A DNA stretch of 64,000 bases from NCBI RefSeq assembly GCF_964030975.1, contig NZ_CAXIQH010000001.1, positions 806,001-870,000 of the forward strand, given 5' to 3'. A model generated the notes under the pieces. That model had not been told where the DNA came from. It saw only the letters and a list, made by a program, of their open reading frames with translations, and did no database searches. This document shows, one piece after another, positions 50,819 to 59,685 of this stretch. Position numbers and translations under genes: made by a program. The first letter of the stretch is position 1, and the number at the start of each line of letters is the position of its first letter. The stretch comes from Tisiphia sp964030975. Its GTDB lineage: Bacteria > Pseudomonadota > Alphaproteobacteria > Rickettsiales > Rickettsiaceae.

Positions 50819-53557
50819 TCACTTCATCTCATTACTTCCATGACAATATTTATATTTCTTATCGGAACCACAAGGACATAACTCATTCCTAGCCACCTTT
50901 CCCCAACTTAATGGATCTGATTGTATTCTATCCTGTGGATTGACTTGAGTTTTAATGGGTTTAAGCTGAGTTTCAATACTAACCCCAGCATTATATTTAC
51001 TAAAAGCTGGGTCTTCCCTAGTTTCTCGCATTGTCTTTTGCAGCGTTTTATTTGCCAAAGACATTGATTCTTTTTTAATGTGGCTAGTATCCATATGAAG
51101 ATGACAAACTTTCTGGATAAATAGCTCCTTCAAATTATTAAGCATTTGTTCAAATAAATTGAATGCCTCTCTTTTATACTCGTTAAGTGGATCCTTTTGG
51201 GCATAAGCCCTTAGTGATATACCTTGTCGCAAATGATCTAAATTATGTAAATGATCTTTCCATACTTGGTCTAAAGTTGTTAGTAGAATATACTTAATTG
51301 CGTCATTCATTAAGTCAACGCTATAGGCTTCATTTTTTGCCTGGTATAGGTCATTTACCATTTGGACAACATTAGATATCACCTCTATCTCGGTAACATT
51401 AGCGTTTGTTATAGATTCTTGATTTAGTTTTACAGCAAAAATACGCTGCAACTCTCCTGTTAGAGCATTTACATCCCAGTCTTCCCTATAAGAACCAGGG
51501 GGAATGAAAGTTAATACCACTTTTTCCACTAGTTCTTTTGTCATACTAGCTAAAAAATCATGGACAGATTTTGACGCAATGATATCAGTACGTTGTTCAT
51601 AAAATATCTTACGTTGATCGTTCATAACATCATCAAAACGTAATAAGTTTTTACGTATCTCGTAATTATGTCCTTCAACCTTCTGCTGAGCTTTTTCAAG
51701 CGAACGGCTAATCATAGGGTGATGTATTGCTTCACCATCTTTTAGACCTAACGTTCTTAGGACTCCAGAAATACGATCTGAAGCAAAAATACGCATAAGA
51801 TCATCTTCTAGAGACAAGAAAAATTTTGTATTACCTGGATCACCTTGTCTACCAGCTCTTCCTCGTAATTGGTTATCTATTCTACGACTCTCGTGTCTTT
51901 CAGTACCTATAACAAATAATCCTCCAGCTTCTATTACACATTGCTTCTCTTCGGATGTTTGTTCCTTTATTTTGACCATTTCTAATTGATACTGTTCTTC
52001 AGGTAGATTTTGTAAAGAAAGTTGTTCTATTAGCATTTCCGGGTTACCACCAAGCATAATATCGGTACCACGACCTGCCATATTTGTGGCGATAGTCACA
52101 GCTTTAAATCGTCCAGCCTGAGCTATAATAAATGCTTCCTGCTGATGAAATTTTGCATTTAAAACATTATGAGTTATTTTATTTTTGGTAAGTAATTTAG
52201 AAATTTCTTCAGACTTTTCTATACTAACCGTTCCAACCAAAACGGGTTGACCACGATCATAACATTCTTGTATTAATTTTATAATAGCCTGATATTTATC
52301 ATGTTTATTGCCGTAAATCTCATCATCATAATCAACCCTAGTGATTGGATTATGAGTAGGAACAGCCAACACATCAAGATTATAGATGTCCTTTAACTCT
52401 GTAGCTTCGGTCATTGCTGTACCAGTCATGCCGGATAATTTGGGATAATTCCTAAAATAGTTTTGGAAAGTAATAGAAGCTAAAGTTTGATTCTCATTTT
52501 GAATTTGTACATGTTCTTTTGCTTCTAGTGCTTGGTGCAGCCCTTCAGAATATCGCCTACCCTCCATAACGCGTCCAGTAAATTCATCAATAATCATCAC
52601 CTTTCCATCACGCACTAAATAATCAACATCACGATTGAAGAGAATATGTGCTCTTAATGATTGATTGACATAATGAACCAAACTTAAATTCTCAAAATCA
52701 TAAAGGCTTGAACCTTTCTCAATAAGACTATTGGTCACAAGCATTGATTCTACATGAGTTATACCATCCTCAGTAAGATTAACTGTTCGTAATTTCTCAT
52801 CTTTTTCGTAATCTTCATCTTTAAACTGACGAATCAATTTATCAATTTTAGTGTATAAATCTGAGCGATCGTCTACTGGACCTGATATAATTAGTGGAGT
52901 TCTTGCTTCATCAATTAAAATTGAGTCAACTTCGTCAATAATAGCGAATTTAAAGGGACGAAGTACCTTAGCATCTTCACTATATTTCATGTTATCTCTA
53001 AGAAAATCAAATCCAAGCTCGTTATTAGTTGCATGAGTAATATCTGCTCTATAGGCATTACGTCTGTCTTTGTCACTGATATTAGCAACGATACAACCAA
53101 CAGACAATCCTAAGAAATTATAGATTTTCCCCATCCATTCAGCATCACGCTTTGCTAAATAATCATTTACCGTAACAACATGCACTCCCTCACCAGTAAG
53201 AGCATTCAAATATGCAGGTAATGTGGCAACTAAAGTTTTCCCTTCTCCTGTACGCATTTCAGTAATCATACCACGATGCAATATTAATCCACCTATTAGC
53301 TGAACATCAAAATGCCTCGTTCCATAGACTCTTTTTGCAGCTTCTCGTACGACAGCAAAAGCTTCATAAGTTAAGTCATCTAATGATTCCCCATCTTTTA
53401 ATCTTTGTCTAAATTGCTCTGTTTTATTTCTCAATTCATCATCAGAAAGCTTTTGTATTGAAGGTTCCAGCAAATTAATCTTTTCAATTTCTAAAAATAG
53501 TTTTTTGATATTTCTATCGTTTGCTGTGCCGAATAATTTTTTAAGTAAAGAAAACAT
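50819..53557 (-). CDS. secA: Preprotein translocase ATPase SecA
   Basis: Drives Sec-dependent export. DEAD-motor motifs MRTGEGKTLVATLPAYL, IIDEVDSILIDEARTPLIISG, GTVSIEKSEEISKLL and IATNMAGRGTDIMLGGNPE, and the helical wing GRAGRQGDPG are all present. The C-terminal zinc-binding tail ELCPCGSDKKYKYCHG, which binds SecB or phospholipids, is complete. 912 aa, normal length. Confidence 0.98.
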   Translation of the reverse strand: MFSLLKKLFGTANDRNIKKLFLEIEKINLLEPSIQKLSDDELRNKTEQFRQRLKDGESLDDLTYEAFAVVREAAKRVYGTRHFDVQLIGGLILHRGMITEMRTGEGKTLVATLPAYLNALTGEGVHVVTVNDYLAKRDAEWMGKIYNFLGLSVGCIVANISDKDRRNAYRADITHATNNELGFDFLRDNMKYSEDAKVLRPFKFAIIDEVDSILIDEARTPLIISGPVDDRSDLYTKIDKLIRQFKDEDYEKDEKLRTVNLTEDGITHVESMLVTNSLIEKGSSLYDFENLSLVHYVNQSLRAHILFNRDVDYLVRDGKVMIIDEFTGRVMEGRRYSEGLHQALEAKEHVQIQNENQTLASITFQNYFRNYPKLSGMTGTAMTEATELKDIYNLDVLAVPTHNPITRVDYDDEIYGNKHDKYQAIIKLIQECYDRGQPVLVGTVSIEKSEEISKLLTKNKITHNVLNAKFHQQEAFIIAQAGRFKAVTIATNMAGRGTDIMLGGNPEMLIEQLSLQNLPEEQYQLEMVKIKEQTSEEKQCVIEAGGLFVIGTERHESRRIDNQLRGRAGRQGDPGNTKFFLSLEDDLMRIFASDRISGVLRTLGLKDGEAIHHPMISRSLEKAQQKVEGHNYEIRKNLLRFDDVMNDQRKIFYEQRTDIIASKSVHDFLASMTKELVEKVVLTFIPPGSYREDWDVNALTGELQRIFAVKLNQESITNANVTEIEVISNVVQMVNDLYQAKNEAYSVDLMNDAIKYILLTTLDQVWKDHLHNLDHLRQGISLRAYAQKDPLNEYKREAFNLFEQMLNNLKELFIQKVCHLHMDTSHIKKESMSLANKTLQKTMRETREDPAFSKYNAGVSIETQLKPIKTQVNPQDRIQSDPLSWGKVARNELCPCGSDKKYKYCHGSNEMK

Positions 53558-53687
53558 TTATATCCTAGATTCTGTAAATAGCTTTGTAAAAATGGCACCT
53601 CTATAAAAAATGACACCTTATAAAAAATTAGTATATTGTAAAATATGGTATTTTATAATATTTATCAAACAAATTTGTAAATAGCTG

Positions 53688-53716
53688 TTGACGTCGGGTG
53701 GTTATCATTATAAAAT
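53688..53716 (+). promoter_or_regulatory. Promoter for the parvulin gene
   Basis: TTGACG (53688-53693), 17-bp spacer, TAAAAT (53711-53716), 33 bp upstream of the ATG at 53750. One of the best promoter-like matches in the window. Confidence 0.55.
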
Positions 53717-53749
53717 CTAGCCATAATAACAAATATAAATGGATAACAA

Positions 53750-54634
53750 ATGAAAAGAATCTCTATAGCTTTCTTATCTGCTAGCTTACTTGCAAGCAGT
53801 GCTTTCGCTGACGAAGATAAAGTTGTTGCTACCTATAAAGGTGGTGAAGTAAAAGAATCGCAGGTTATGCAACAATTTCAACCTTCTTTAGATACCCAAC
53901 CAAGTGCTAAAGGCAAGAAATTTTCTGATCTCAATGCGAACATACAGGAAATGTTAGTTCGTGGTTATATCGATACAAAATTGCTTGAGCAGGAAGCTAA
54001 AAATTCTAATATTGAATCTTCGAAAGAATTTCAAGCTAAGTTGAATATAACGAAAAACCAAATGGTTCAGCAAGAATTGATGGAACGTTATGTAAAATCT
54101 CATGTTGATGAGAAAATGGTTAATGCTGAGTACGATAAATTAGTTGCTAGCTTAAAAGGAAAAGAAGAAGTAAAAGTAAGCCATATTTTGCTTAACACTG
54201 AAAAAGAAGCGATAACTGTAAAAAATAAGCTTAATAAAGGGGAAAAATTTACCAAGCTTGCTAAAGATTTCTCGCAAGATGAAGGATCTAAGGGAAATGG
54301 TGGAGAGATAGGCTATATCACTTCTGGGCAGTTAGTGCCTGAATTTGAAAATAAAGCATTATCAATGAAAGTAAATGAAATATCTTCTCCAGTTAAAACC
54401 CAGTTTGGTTGGCATATTATTAATGTACTTGATAAAAGACCTGCACAGATACCTTCTAAGGAGGAAGCTACCGCTAATATAACCAATAAGCTTAGTAGGG
54501 ATGCTATATTAAAGTATGTTGCTGATCTCGAGAATAAAGCTGATGTCAAAATAATGTTACCACAGTCACAGATAACAGATGAGACTAATAAGGAAGCTAG
54601 TAAAAAAGAGCCTAGTAGGAAATCTGGACAATAA
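53750..54634 (+). CDS. plp: Exported parvulin-type peptidyl-prolyl isomerase (Plp/PrsA-like)
   Basis: 294 aa with a clear signal peptide (MKRISIAFLSASLLASSAFA). A SurA-N-like helical region precedes a rotamase domain: VSHILLNTEKEA, FTKLAKDFSQDEGSKGNGGEIGYI, and FGWHIINVLDKR. It assists folding of periplasmic and outer-membrane proteins. Close to secA but on the opposite strand. The symbol follows rickettsial usage. Confidence 0.92.
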   Translation: MKRISIAFLSASLLASSAFADEDKVVATYKGGEVKESQVMQQFQPSLDTQPSAKGKKFSDLNANIQEMLVRGYIDTKLLEQEAKNSNIESSKEFQAKLNITKNQMVQQELMERYVKSHVDEKMVNAEYDKLVASLKGKEEVKVSHILLNTEKEAITVKNKLNKGEKFTKLAKDFSQDEGSKGNGGEIGYITSGQLVPEFENKALSMKVNEISSPVKTQFGWHIINVLDKRPAQIPSKEEATANITNKLSRDAILKYVADLENKADVKIMLPQSQITDETNKEASKKEPSRKSGQ

Positions 54635-54818
54635 TAGGGGGCTATATTTAAAGATTATAAGGACAAAGTTTCTTTATGGTTACTGTGAACATTTCTCTTT
54701 AATAATGATTGTTACGAATTCAAAGACGAAAACAATGACAAAATATGCTTGTTGAAAGAAATATTCGCAGAACCTATTAACATTGACCTTACTTTAGCTA
54801 CCACCATAGGTGTTGTGC

Positions 54819-54894
54819 GGCCAGATAGCTCAGTTGGTAGAGCAAAGGATTGAAGATCCTTGTGTCGCTGGTTCGATTCCAGCTCTGGCCACCA
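54819..54894 (+). tRNA. tRNA-Phe (anticodon GAA), CCA encoded
   Basis: 76 nt. Acceptor stem GGCCAGA / TCTGGCC, D loop AGTTGGTAG, anticodon arm AAGGA-TTGAAGA-TCCTT with anticodon GAA, T arm GCTGGTTCGATTCCAGC, discriminator A and genomic CCA at 54892-54894. All canonical positions are present. Confidence 0.97.
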
Positions 54895-55119
54895 TCTCTA
54901 CAATGAAATTTGCAGAAAGCAATGCTAGTAAAATAGCTTAATCCATAAATTAATTAGCCTAATACATTAATCTTATAGCTATAGCTAACCAGATCATAAT
55001 TATTCCGTATATTAGTTTGCGGGTAATTAGCGTTAAAGTACTATAGTAAGGGGATTTGTTCCTATTAACACCCAGTATGGCTAGTTCTTTTTCACTAAAA
55101 CTTTCAGCAAATCTAGGTT
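54895..55119. other. Gap between tRNA-Phe and MITE
   Basis: Contains one left end of a TAGCTAACCAGATCATAATT element (about 54978) without a matching right end. Otherwise I see nothing. Confidence 0.5.
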
Positions 55120-55271
55120 CTGTTGACAAAATTTAAATTGTTTATATTTTGAGTATTTTTAAGCGAAAATTAATAAGATTTTTGCAGGAATAGTTATTCC
55201 TATTTCAAAAAAATCTTATAATTTGCAGCTAATAAAGAGTCAAAATAGAATAATTTAAATTTTGTCAACAG
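55120..55271. mobile_element. 152-bp MITE with 20-bp perfect inverted repeats
   Basis: CTGTTGACAAAATTTAAATT (55120-55139) is exactly complementary to 55252-55271. The interior has its own symmetric core (GGAATAGTTATTCC) and resembles the interior of the 44381-44543 element in reverse, suggesting related families. Confidence 0.75.
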
Positions 55272-55721
55272 CAATTATCTTTTATCTAAATTTTCAAAAA
55301 AAAATAAAAATATTTATCTAAATAACAAAACAACGTTTTTGTTGAATAAGTTTATGGCACACTTCAAGTAGTTTACGCATGCATGCAACTATAGCAACTT
55401 TCTTAGGTTTAAAATTGTTAGCAAGTCTATCATATAAAGTTTTTAAATATTGAAAACCATTTTTGCCAGTTAATACAGCCATATATAAAGCATCCCGTGG
55501 TATTTTCCTACCGCCTCTAATAAATCTTCGTCCTTGCTTATTACCACTATCACGGGCATAAGGAGCTATCCCCACAATTGCTGACAATTCGTTACTACTA
55601 TAATTTTTATCCCCCAATTCAGGTACAAAACTAATTAGTTTTGTAGCCAAACATTTACCAATACCAGGTACAGTCTCTAATATTTTCACCTTCTCTTTTA
55701 ACTCTTCTGACTCATCTATTA

Positions 55722-55857
55722 TAGTGAAACCTATTGAATTAGGTGATACAAACTTTGTGTCATACCTGCGAAAGCAGGTATCTAGATTACCGCCTTCGCG
55801 GGAATGACAACTTACAATCGTTATGGTCTTTATCACCTAATCCTATGAGCATAACTA
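55722..55857. mobile_element. 136-bp MITE, family A (copy 7), in the IS110 transposase
   Basis: TAGTGAAACCTATTGAATTA ... GAGCATAACTA with TA at 55720-55721 and 55858-55859. The empty site reads GAGGTAATAGAT, restoring LSEVIDESEE in frame. Confidence 0.94.
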
Positions 55858-56350
55858 TACCTCACTTAATTTTTTATCAAGCTCAGCTATTTCATTCTGT
55901 AAAAATTTAATGAGCTTTTCTATACTCTCTTTATCAATACCATCAATACTATGATGTAGCCTCTTCTTTTCATTACTCAGTATTAGAACTAAATCTTCCC
56001 GCCTTTGCTGATACCTCTTCAAAGTCTCGGATTCAACTTGATATACATAATTTGCTGAAAGTTGCATTTTATCGCCATAATATGCTAATTTAAATGCATC
56101 CTTCTTATCAGTTTTACATAAATTCACCGATTTACTAAATGAATTAAAACTATATGTATTGACCCTATGTATCTGTTGTTTATTATTATACAATTTTTGG
56201 CAAATCTCAGCTTCATAACCTCCAGTAGGCTCACATACTATTAGCTTAATCTCGTCATTCTTTATTAGTGTTATCAGTTCTTCATGCCCTAACTTATCAT
56301 TGGAAAAACGATTATATATCGGTTTATTGTTAGACTCATATAAACATATA

Positions 56351-56486
56351 TAGTTATGCCTATAGGATTAGGTGATAAAGAACATAACTATTGTAAGTTG
56401 TCATTCCCGCGTAGGCGGGAATCTAGATACCTGCTTTCGCAGGTATGACACAAAGTTTGTATCACCTAATTCAATAGGTTTCACTA
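56351..56486. mobile_element. 136-bp MITE, family A (copy 8), in the IS110 transposase
   Basis: TAGTTATGCCTATAGGATTA ... AATAGGTTTCACTA with TA at 56349-56350 and 56487-56488. The empty site on the coding strand reads TTAGATATATGT, restoring KKWLDICLYES in frame. Confidence 0.94.
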
Positions 56487-56532
56487 TATCTAACCATTTT
56501 TTACTTACATCTAGACCTATTATTTTACTCAT

Positions 56533-56700
56533 GATATAATCTCCTTCATCTTATTGTGCAAGGCTGCTGCTTCCAGCACCTTCTGCAATTTGTTCAAAGC
56601 AAACTTTGTAAGAGGGTACTTATTCTATGCTCGATTATCTCAATCAAGTACCCCACAAGTCACCCTCTTACAATTATTTATATCACATTCTCAAGATATA
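56533..56700 (-). ncRNA. Candidate bridge-RNA end of the IS110-group element
   Basis: 168 non-coding bp directly 5' of the broken transposase. It contains a perfect 12-bp stem TTGTAAGAGGGT (56606-56617) / ACCCTCTTACAA (56662-56673) around an internal loop, plus a second small hairpin around GCTGCTTCCAGC. IS110-group elements carry their bridge RNA in this 5' end. At 56701 the sequence changes abruptly to a repeat also found at 17021, consistent with the IS boundary. Confidence 0.45.
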
Positions 56701-56767
56701 AGTACCCTACATTTTTTATTTTATAGTGAAAGTGTAATTCGACATAATGTATCAATTTAAGGAAAAA

Positions 56768-57171
56768 AACCGATCTCTAACTGTCATTGCGAGGAGCCAC
56801 TTTAGGCGACGAAGCAATCCATAAAAATGATTAGAAATGGATTGCCACGACCACTACGTGGTCTCGCAATGACGGGTTATAGGTACAAACGTCATTGCGA
56901 GGAGTCCATAAGGTCGACGAAGCAATTGTAAGTTGTCATTCTTAGCAACGGCGGGAATCTATATCCCTGCTTTCGCAGGGATGACATTAATATTAAGCAA
57001 GGATGACACAAAACATGATTGCTTCGTCGACCTACGGTCTTCCTTGCAATGACGTTGACCACATACGACTTTTAAACTGTCCTGCATAAAACCTCTTCCT
57101 CTTCTAACTTTCGACAGCTGTGGGGTTATGCGTAAGGTGAGTCTAGTAATTTAAATTTTGTTTACAGAGCC
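56768..57171. repeat. 404-bp block, inverted copy of 24425-24828
   Basis: Reverse complement of 24425-24828, with no difference seen by eye across all 404 bases. Made of nested GTCATTGCGAGG, GTCATTCTTAGC / ATCCCTGC palindromes and the GTCGAAAG block. It fills the gap between the IS110 remnant and comF. Confidence 0.9.
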
Positions 57172-57208
57172 TATAACATTAATGGGTAGTTATATAGAAA
57201 TGAGTGTG

Positions 57209-57940
57209 TTATGTCATGGCAATTGTCATAACATAAACATGCTCAGCCCCGGAGTCTTTTAAGATCTTAGTACATTTATTAATTGTAGTTCCAGTGGTCA
57301 ACACATCATCCACCAATAATATTTTTTGACCTATAATTTGATATTTTTTATTGAATATAAGGCTATTTGATAAGTTTTTTTCTCGTTCTTTTTTAGATAA
57401 AAATGTTTGGGATTTAGTCCATCTTGACTTAATTAATGCGTCCGGACTAACCGGCTTTTTGAGTAATTTGCTGATTTCTAGAGCCATAATCAAAGCAGGG
57501 TTATACATTCTAAACAATCTTTTGAACCTATTCATGGGAACTGGAATGATCAAATCAATGTCCTGAACCTCGCTATGATATTGTCTATAAAATAATTTAC
57601 TAAAGGTTTTGGCAAGAATAGTTTTGTCTTGATATTTAAAAGCGTGAATTATTTTCTTGCTATGCTCATTAAATTTTATTAAACTACGTGATATGTTATA
57701 ATGTGGTTTATGTTGGAAACATTTTGCACAACACATATTATCTAAAATTGATATATTTAATCTACTACCACAAATAATACAATAGGGTTTTGTAATAAAA
57801 TCAAGTTTCTTCCAACAATCTTGGCAGAAATCCTCTTTAGTCTCAGTCATTTCAGCACAAGACAAACATCTTGCTGGTAAGATGTAATCTATAAGATAAT
57901 TATAAAATCTACTGACATAAGATTTACTGATTTTGTACAC
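57209..57940 (-). CDS. comF: ComF-family phosphoribosyltransferase-like protein
   Basis: 243 aa. The N-terminal zinc-ribbon cysteines (ARCLSCAEM, FCQDCWKKL, YCIICGSRL, CCAKCFQH) precede a phosphoribosyltransferase fold with the PRPP loop ILLVDDVLTTGTTINKC. ComF proteins function in uptake or processing of transforming DNA in competent bacteria; the role in an intracellular bacterium is unclear. It is followed upstream by a small lipoprotein gene 14 bp away. Confidence 0.92.
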   Translation of the reverse strand: MYKISKSYVSRFYNYLIDYILPARCLSCAEMTETKEDFCQDCWKKLDFITKPYCIICGSRLNISILDNMCCAKCFQHKPHYNISRSLIKFNEHSKKIIHAFKYQDKTILAKTFSKLFYRQYHSEVQDIDLIIPVPMNRFKRLFRMYNPALIMALEISKLLKKPVSPDALIKSRWTKSQTFLSKKEREKNLSNSLIFNKKYQIIGQKILLVDDVLTTGTTINKCTKILKDSGAEHVYVMTIAMT

Positions 57941-57954
57941 TATTAAAGCAACCT

Positions 57955-58143
57955 TTAAGCGATATCGACGGTTAAATTCACCGGTCTACGAACACATGGG
58001 TTTCCAATATTAGACGGATCTGTTGATTCAATAGATACACACGGGCTTTTAATCTCATAAGGAACACCAGGGGTACATGATAATAATTGCAAGAGTATAA
58101 CAAAAAATACAGAAAATCTTAGTAGTTTTGTAATAATTGTCAT
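57955..58143 (-). CDS. Small lipoprotein, DUF2706-like
   Basis: 62 aa. N-terminal MTIITKLLRFSVFFVILLQL with lipobox LLSC (Cys23), then a short mature part with two further cysteines (KSPCVSIES, GNPCVRRP). It resembles the short Rickettsiales-restricted DUF2706 proteins. Function unknown; outer- or inner-membrane anchoring by lipid is inferred. Probably in one transcript with comF. Confidence 0.78.
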   Translation of the reverse strand: MTIITKLLRFSVFFVILLQLLSCTPGVPYEIKSPCVSIESTDPSNIGNPCVRRPVNLTVDIA

Positions 58144-58306
58144 TTAGAATTAATTTTTTACCTTATATTTTATAGATAAATTAACCTAGTTTGTAATATA
58201 TCTCAAGTATATTTGATAAAGAGCAAGTTTTAGATATAAAATACATAATAGCTTGTGGTATTTTTCCTGACAAGAATATATACTGAAAAATTGATAAATC
58301 AAGGAA

Positions 58307-59596
58307 ATGATGGTAAATATACCCTTTAAAGAAAGACCTCCTTATGCTAAAAAGTATAATAGTTGGCGTATTAGAATTTTATATTCGATAATTATTGGTT
58401 ATTCAACATTCATACTTTGTCGTCAGAATTTTAATATTGTAATGCCTGCTTTAATGGAGCATTTCGACGTAACAAAAACTCAACTTGGTTGGATTTTAAC
58501 AACCGCTTCTATATTTTATGGTGTAGGAAAGTTGTGTAATGGCTTCTTGAGCGATAGATCAAATGCTCGTATATTTATGGTAATTGGTCTTGTCTGTGTA
58601 GGTATTATAACATTATTATCGGGTTTTGCTTCCAGTATAACATCGCTTGGTCTTTTGTGGATTCTGAATAATTGGTTTCAATCTATGGGTTGGCCGCCTG
58701 CAACACGTATGTTGACTTATTGGTATGCTTCTAAGGAATTAGGAACAAAATGGTCTTTGGGAGCCACTTCTAATCAAATTGGTGGAGCAATTACTATGAT
58801 AGTATGTGGTTATTTAATAGACGTTTACGGTTGGGAATCAGCGTTTATAATTCCTGGAATAGTTGCATTATTAATATCATTATTTTTATTTAATAGATTA
58901 CGTAATTCTCCTAATGAGGTTAATTTACCTATAGTGGAAGAGTATAAAGAATGTGATATATCTCTTGGTAGTGATTGTGATAATTTATTAACAAGTCAAC
59001 TAATAAAAATTGTATTTTGTAATAGGTTAATGTGGTATGTGTGTTTTGCCAACATGTTTGTCTATATTGTACGTTCAGGTATGATTTTTTGGGTTCCTGT
59101 ATTTTTGTGCGAACTAAAGAATGTTACTATTACTCAAGTTGGTTGGCAAGTTGCTTCTTATGACCTTCTAGGTTTAATTGGTGGTATTGTTGCTGGCTGG
59201 ACATCAGACAAAATATTTCAGGGACGACGCGGACCAGTTGGCTCAGTATTTATGTTTGCTTTGGCTTTTACTATTATTTTATTTTGGCAAATACCAAATG
59301 AGAATGAAATATTTAGTATTATTACTCTTTCTTTGGTTGGTTTTTTTGTATCTGGACCACAAGTCTTAATAGGTATTGCTACAGCAGATTTTACTAATAA
59401 ACAAGCTGTTGGTACGGCTAATGGTCTTTCAGGTTTATTTGGTTATCTTGGTGCTGCACTTGCTGGTGTATGTGTTGGTTGGGTTTCTGATAATTTAGGT
59501 TGGAATGGTGTTTTTTTATTTTTTAGCCTTTCTGCTTTCTTGGGAGCAATACTTTTTTCTTTAACTTGGAATTATAGTTCTAGAAAAATTGCATAA
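58307..59596 (+). CDS. MFS organophosphate:phosphate antiporter (GlpT/UhpT family)
   Basis: 429 aa with 12 helices. The OPA-family signature is seen around FILCRQNFNIVMPALMEHFDVTKTQLGW and LCNGFLSDRSNARIFM; NWFQSMGWPPATRMLTYWY is the classic helix 5 region of GlpT. Imports glycerol-3-phosphate or hexose phosphate in exchange for phosphate. Rickettsia depends on host glycerol-3-phosphate for phospholipid synthesis, so GlpT is likely. A second ATG one codon on is an alternative start. Confidence 0.85.
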   Translation: MMVNIPFKERPPYAKKYNSWRIRILYSIIIGYSTFILCRQNFNIVMPALMEHFDVTKTQLGWILTTASIFYGVGKLCNGFLSDRSNARIFMVIGLVCVGIITLLSGFASSITSLGLLWILNNWFQSMGWPPATRMLTYWYASKELGTKWSLGATSNQIGGAITMIVCGYLIDVYGWESAFIIPGIVALLISLFLFNRLRNSPNEVNLPIVEEYKECDISLGSDCDNLLTSQLIKIVFCNRLMWYVCFANMFVYIVRSGMIFWVPVFLCELKNVTITQVGWQVASYDLLGLIGGIVAGWTSDKIFQGRRGPVGSVFMFALAFTIILFWQIPNENEIFSIITLSLVGFFVSGPQVLIGIATADFTNKQAVGTANGLSGLFGYLGAALAGVCVGWVSDNLGWNGVFLFFSLSAFLGAILFSLTWNYSSRKIA

Positions 59597-59685
59597 CGTG
59601 TTACTTTAACTGCACTGTCAGAATTTACTTGCCAAAAATATATAAATTTATATAAATGTTAATAATAAATTAATAAAGGTTTACT

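Larger units (their letters stand above)
55318..56532 (-). pseudogene. IS110-family transposase interrupted by two family A MITEs
   Basis: The gene starts at 56532 with MSKIIGLDVSKKWLD and is cut by a MITE at 56351-56486. It resumes at CLYESNNKP ... VCEPTGGYE ... CKTDKKDAFKLAYYG, is cut again at 55722-55857, and ends IDESEELKEKVKILETVPGI ... SAIVGIAPYARDSGNKQGRR ... QKRCFVI. Removing both MITEs with one TA each restores a single 312-aa DEDD transposase with the acidic residues intact. Each insertion brings in-frame stops. The element is dead unless the MITEs excise. Confidence 0.92.

Noticed and set aside
56554..56760. 68-codon open frame on the plus strand
   Set aside because: It spans the structured non-coding IS end and a dispersed repeat; no ribosome site or protein-like composition.
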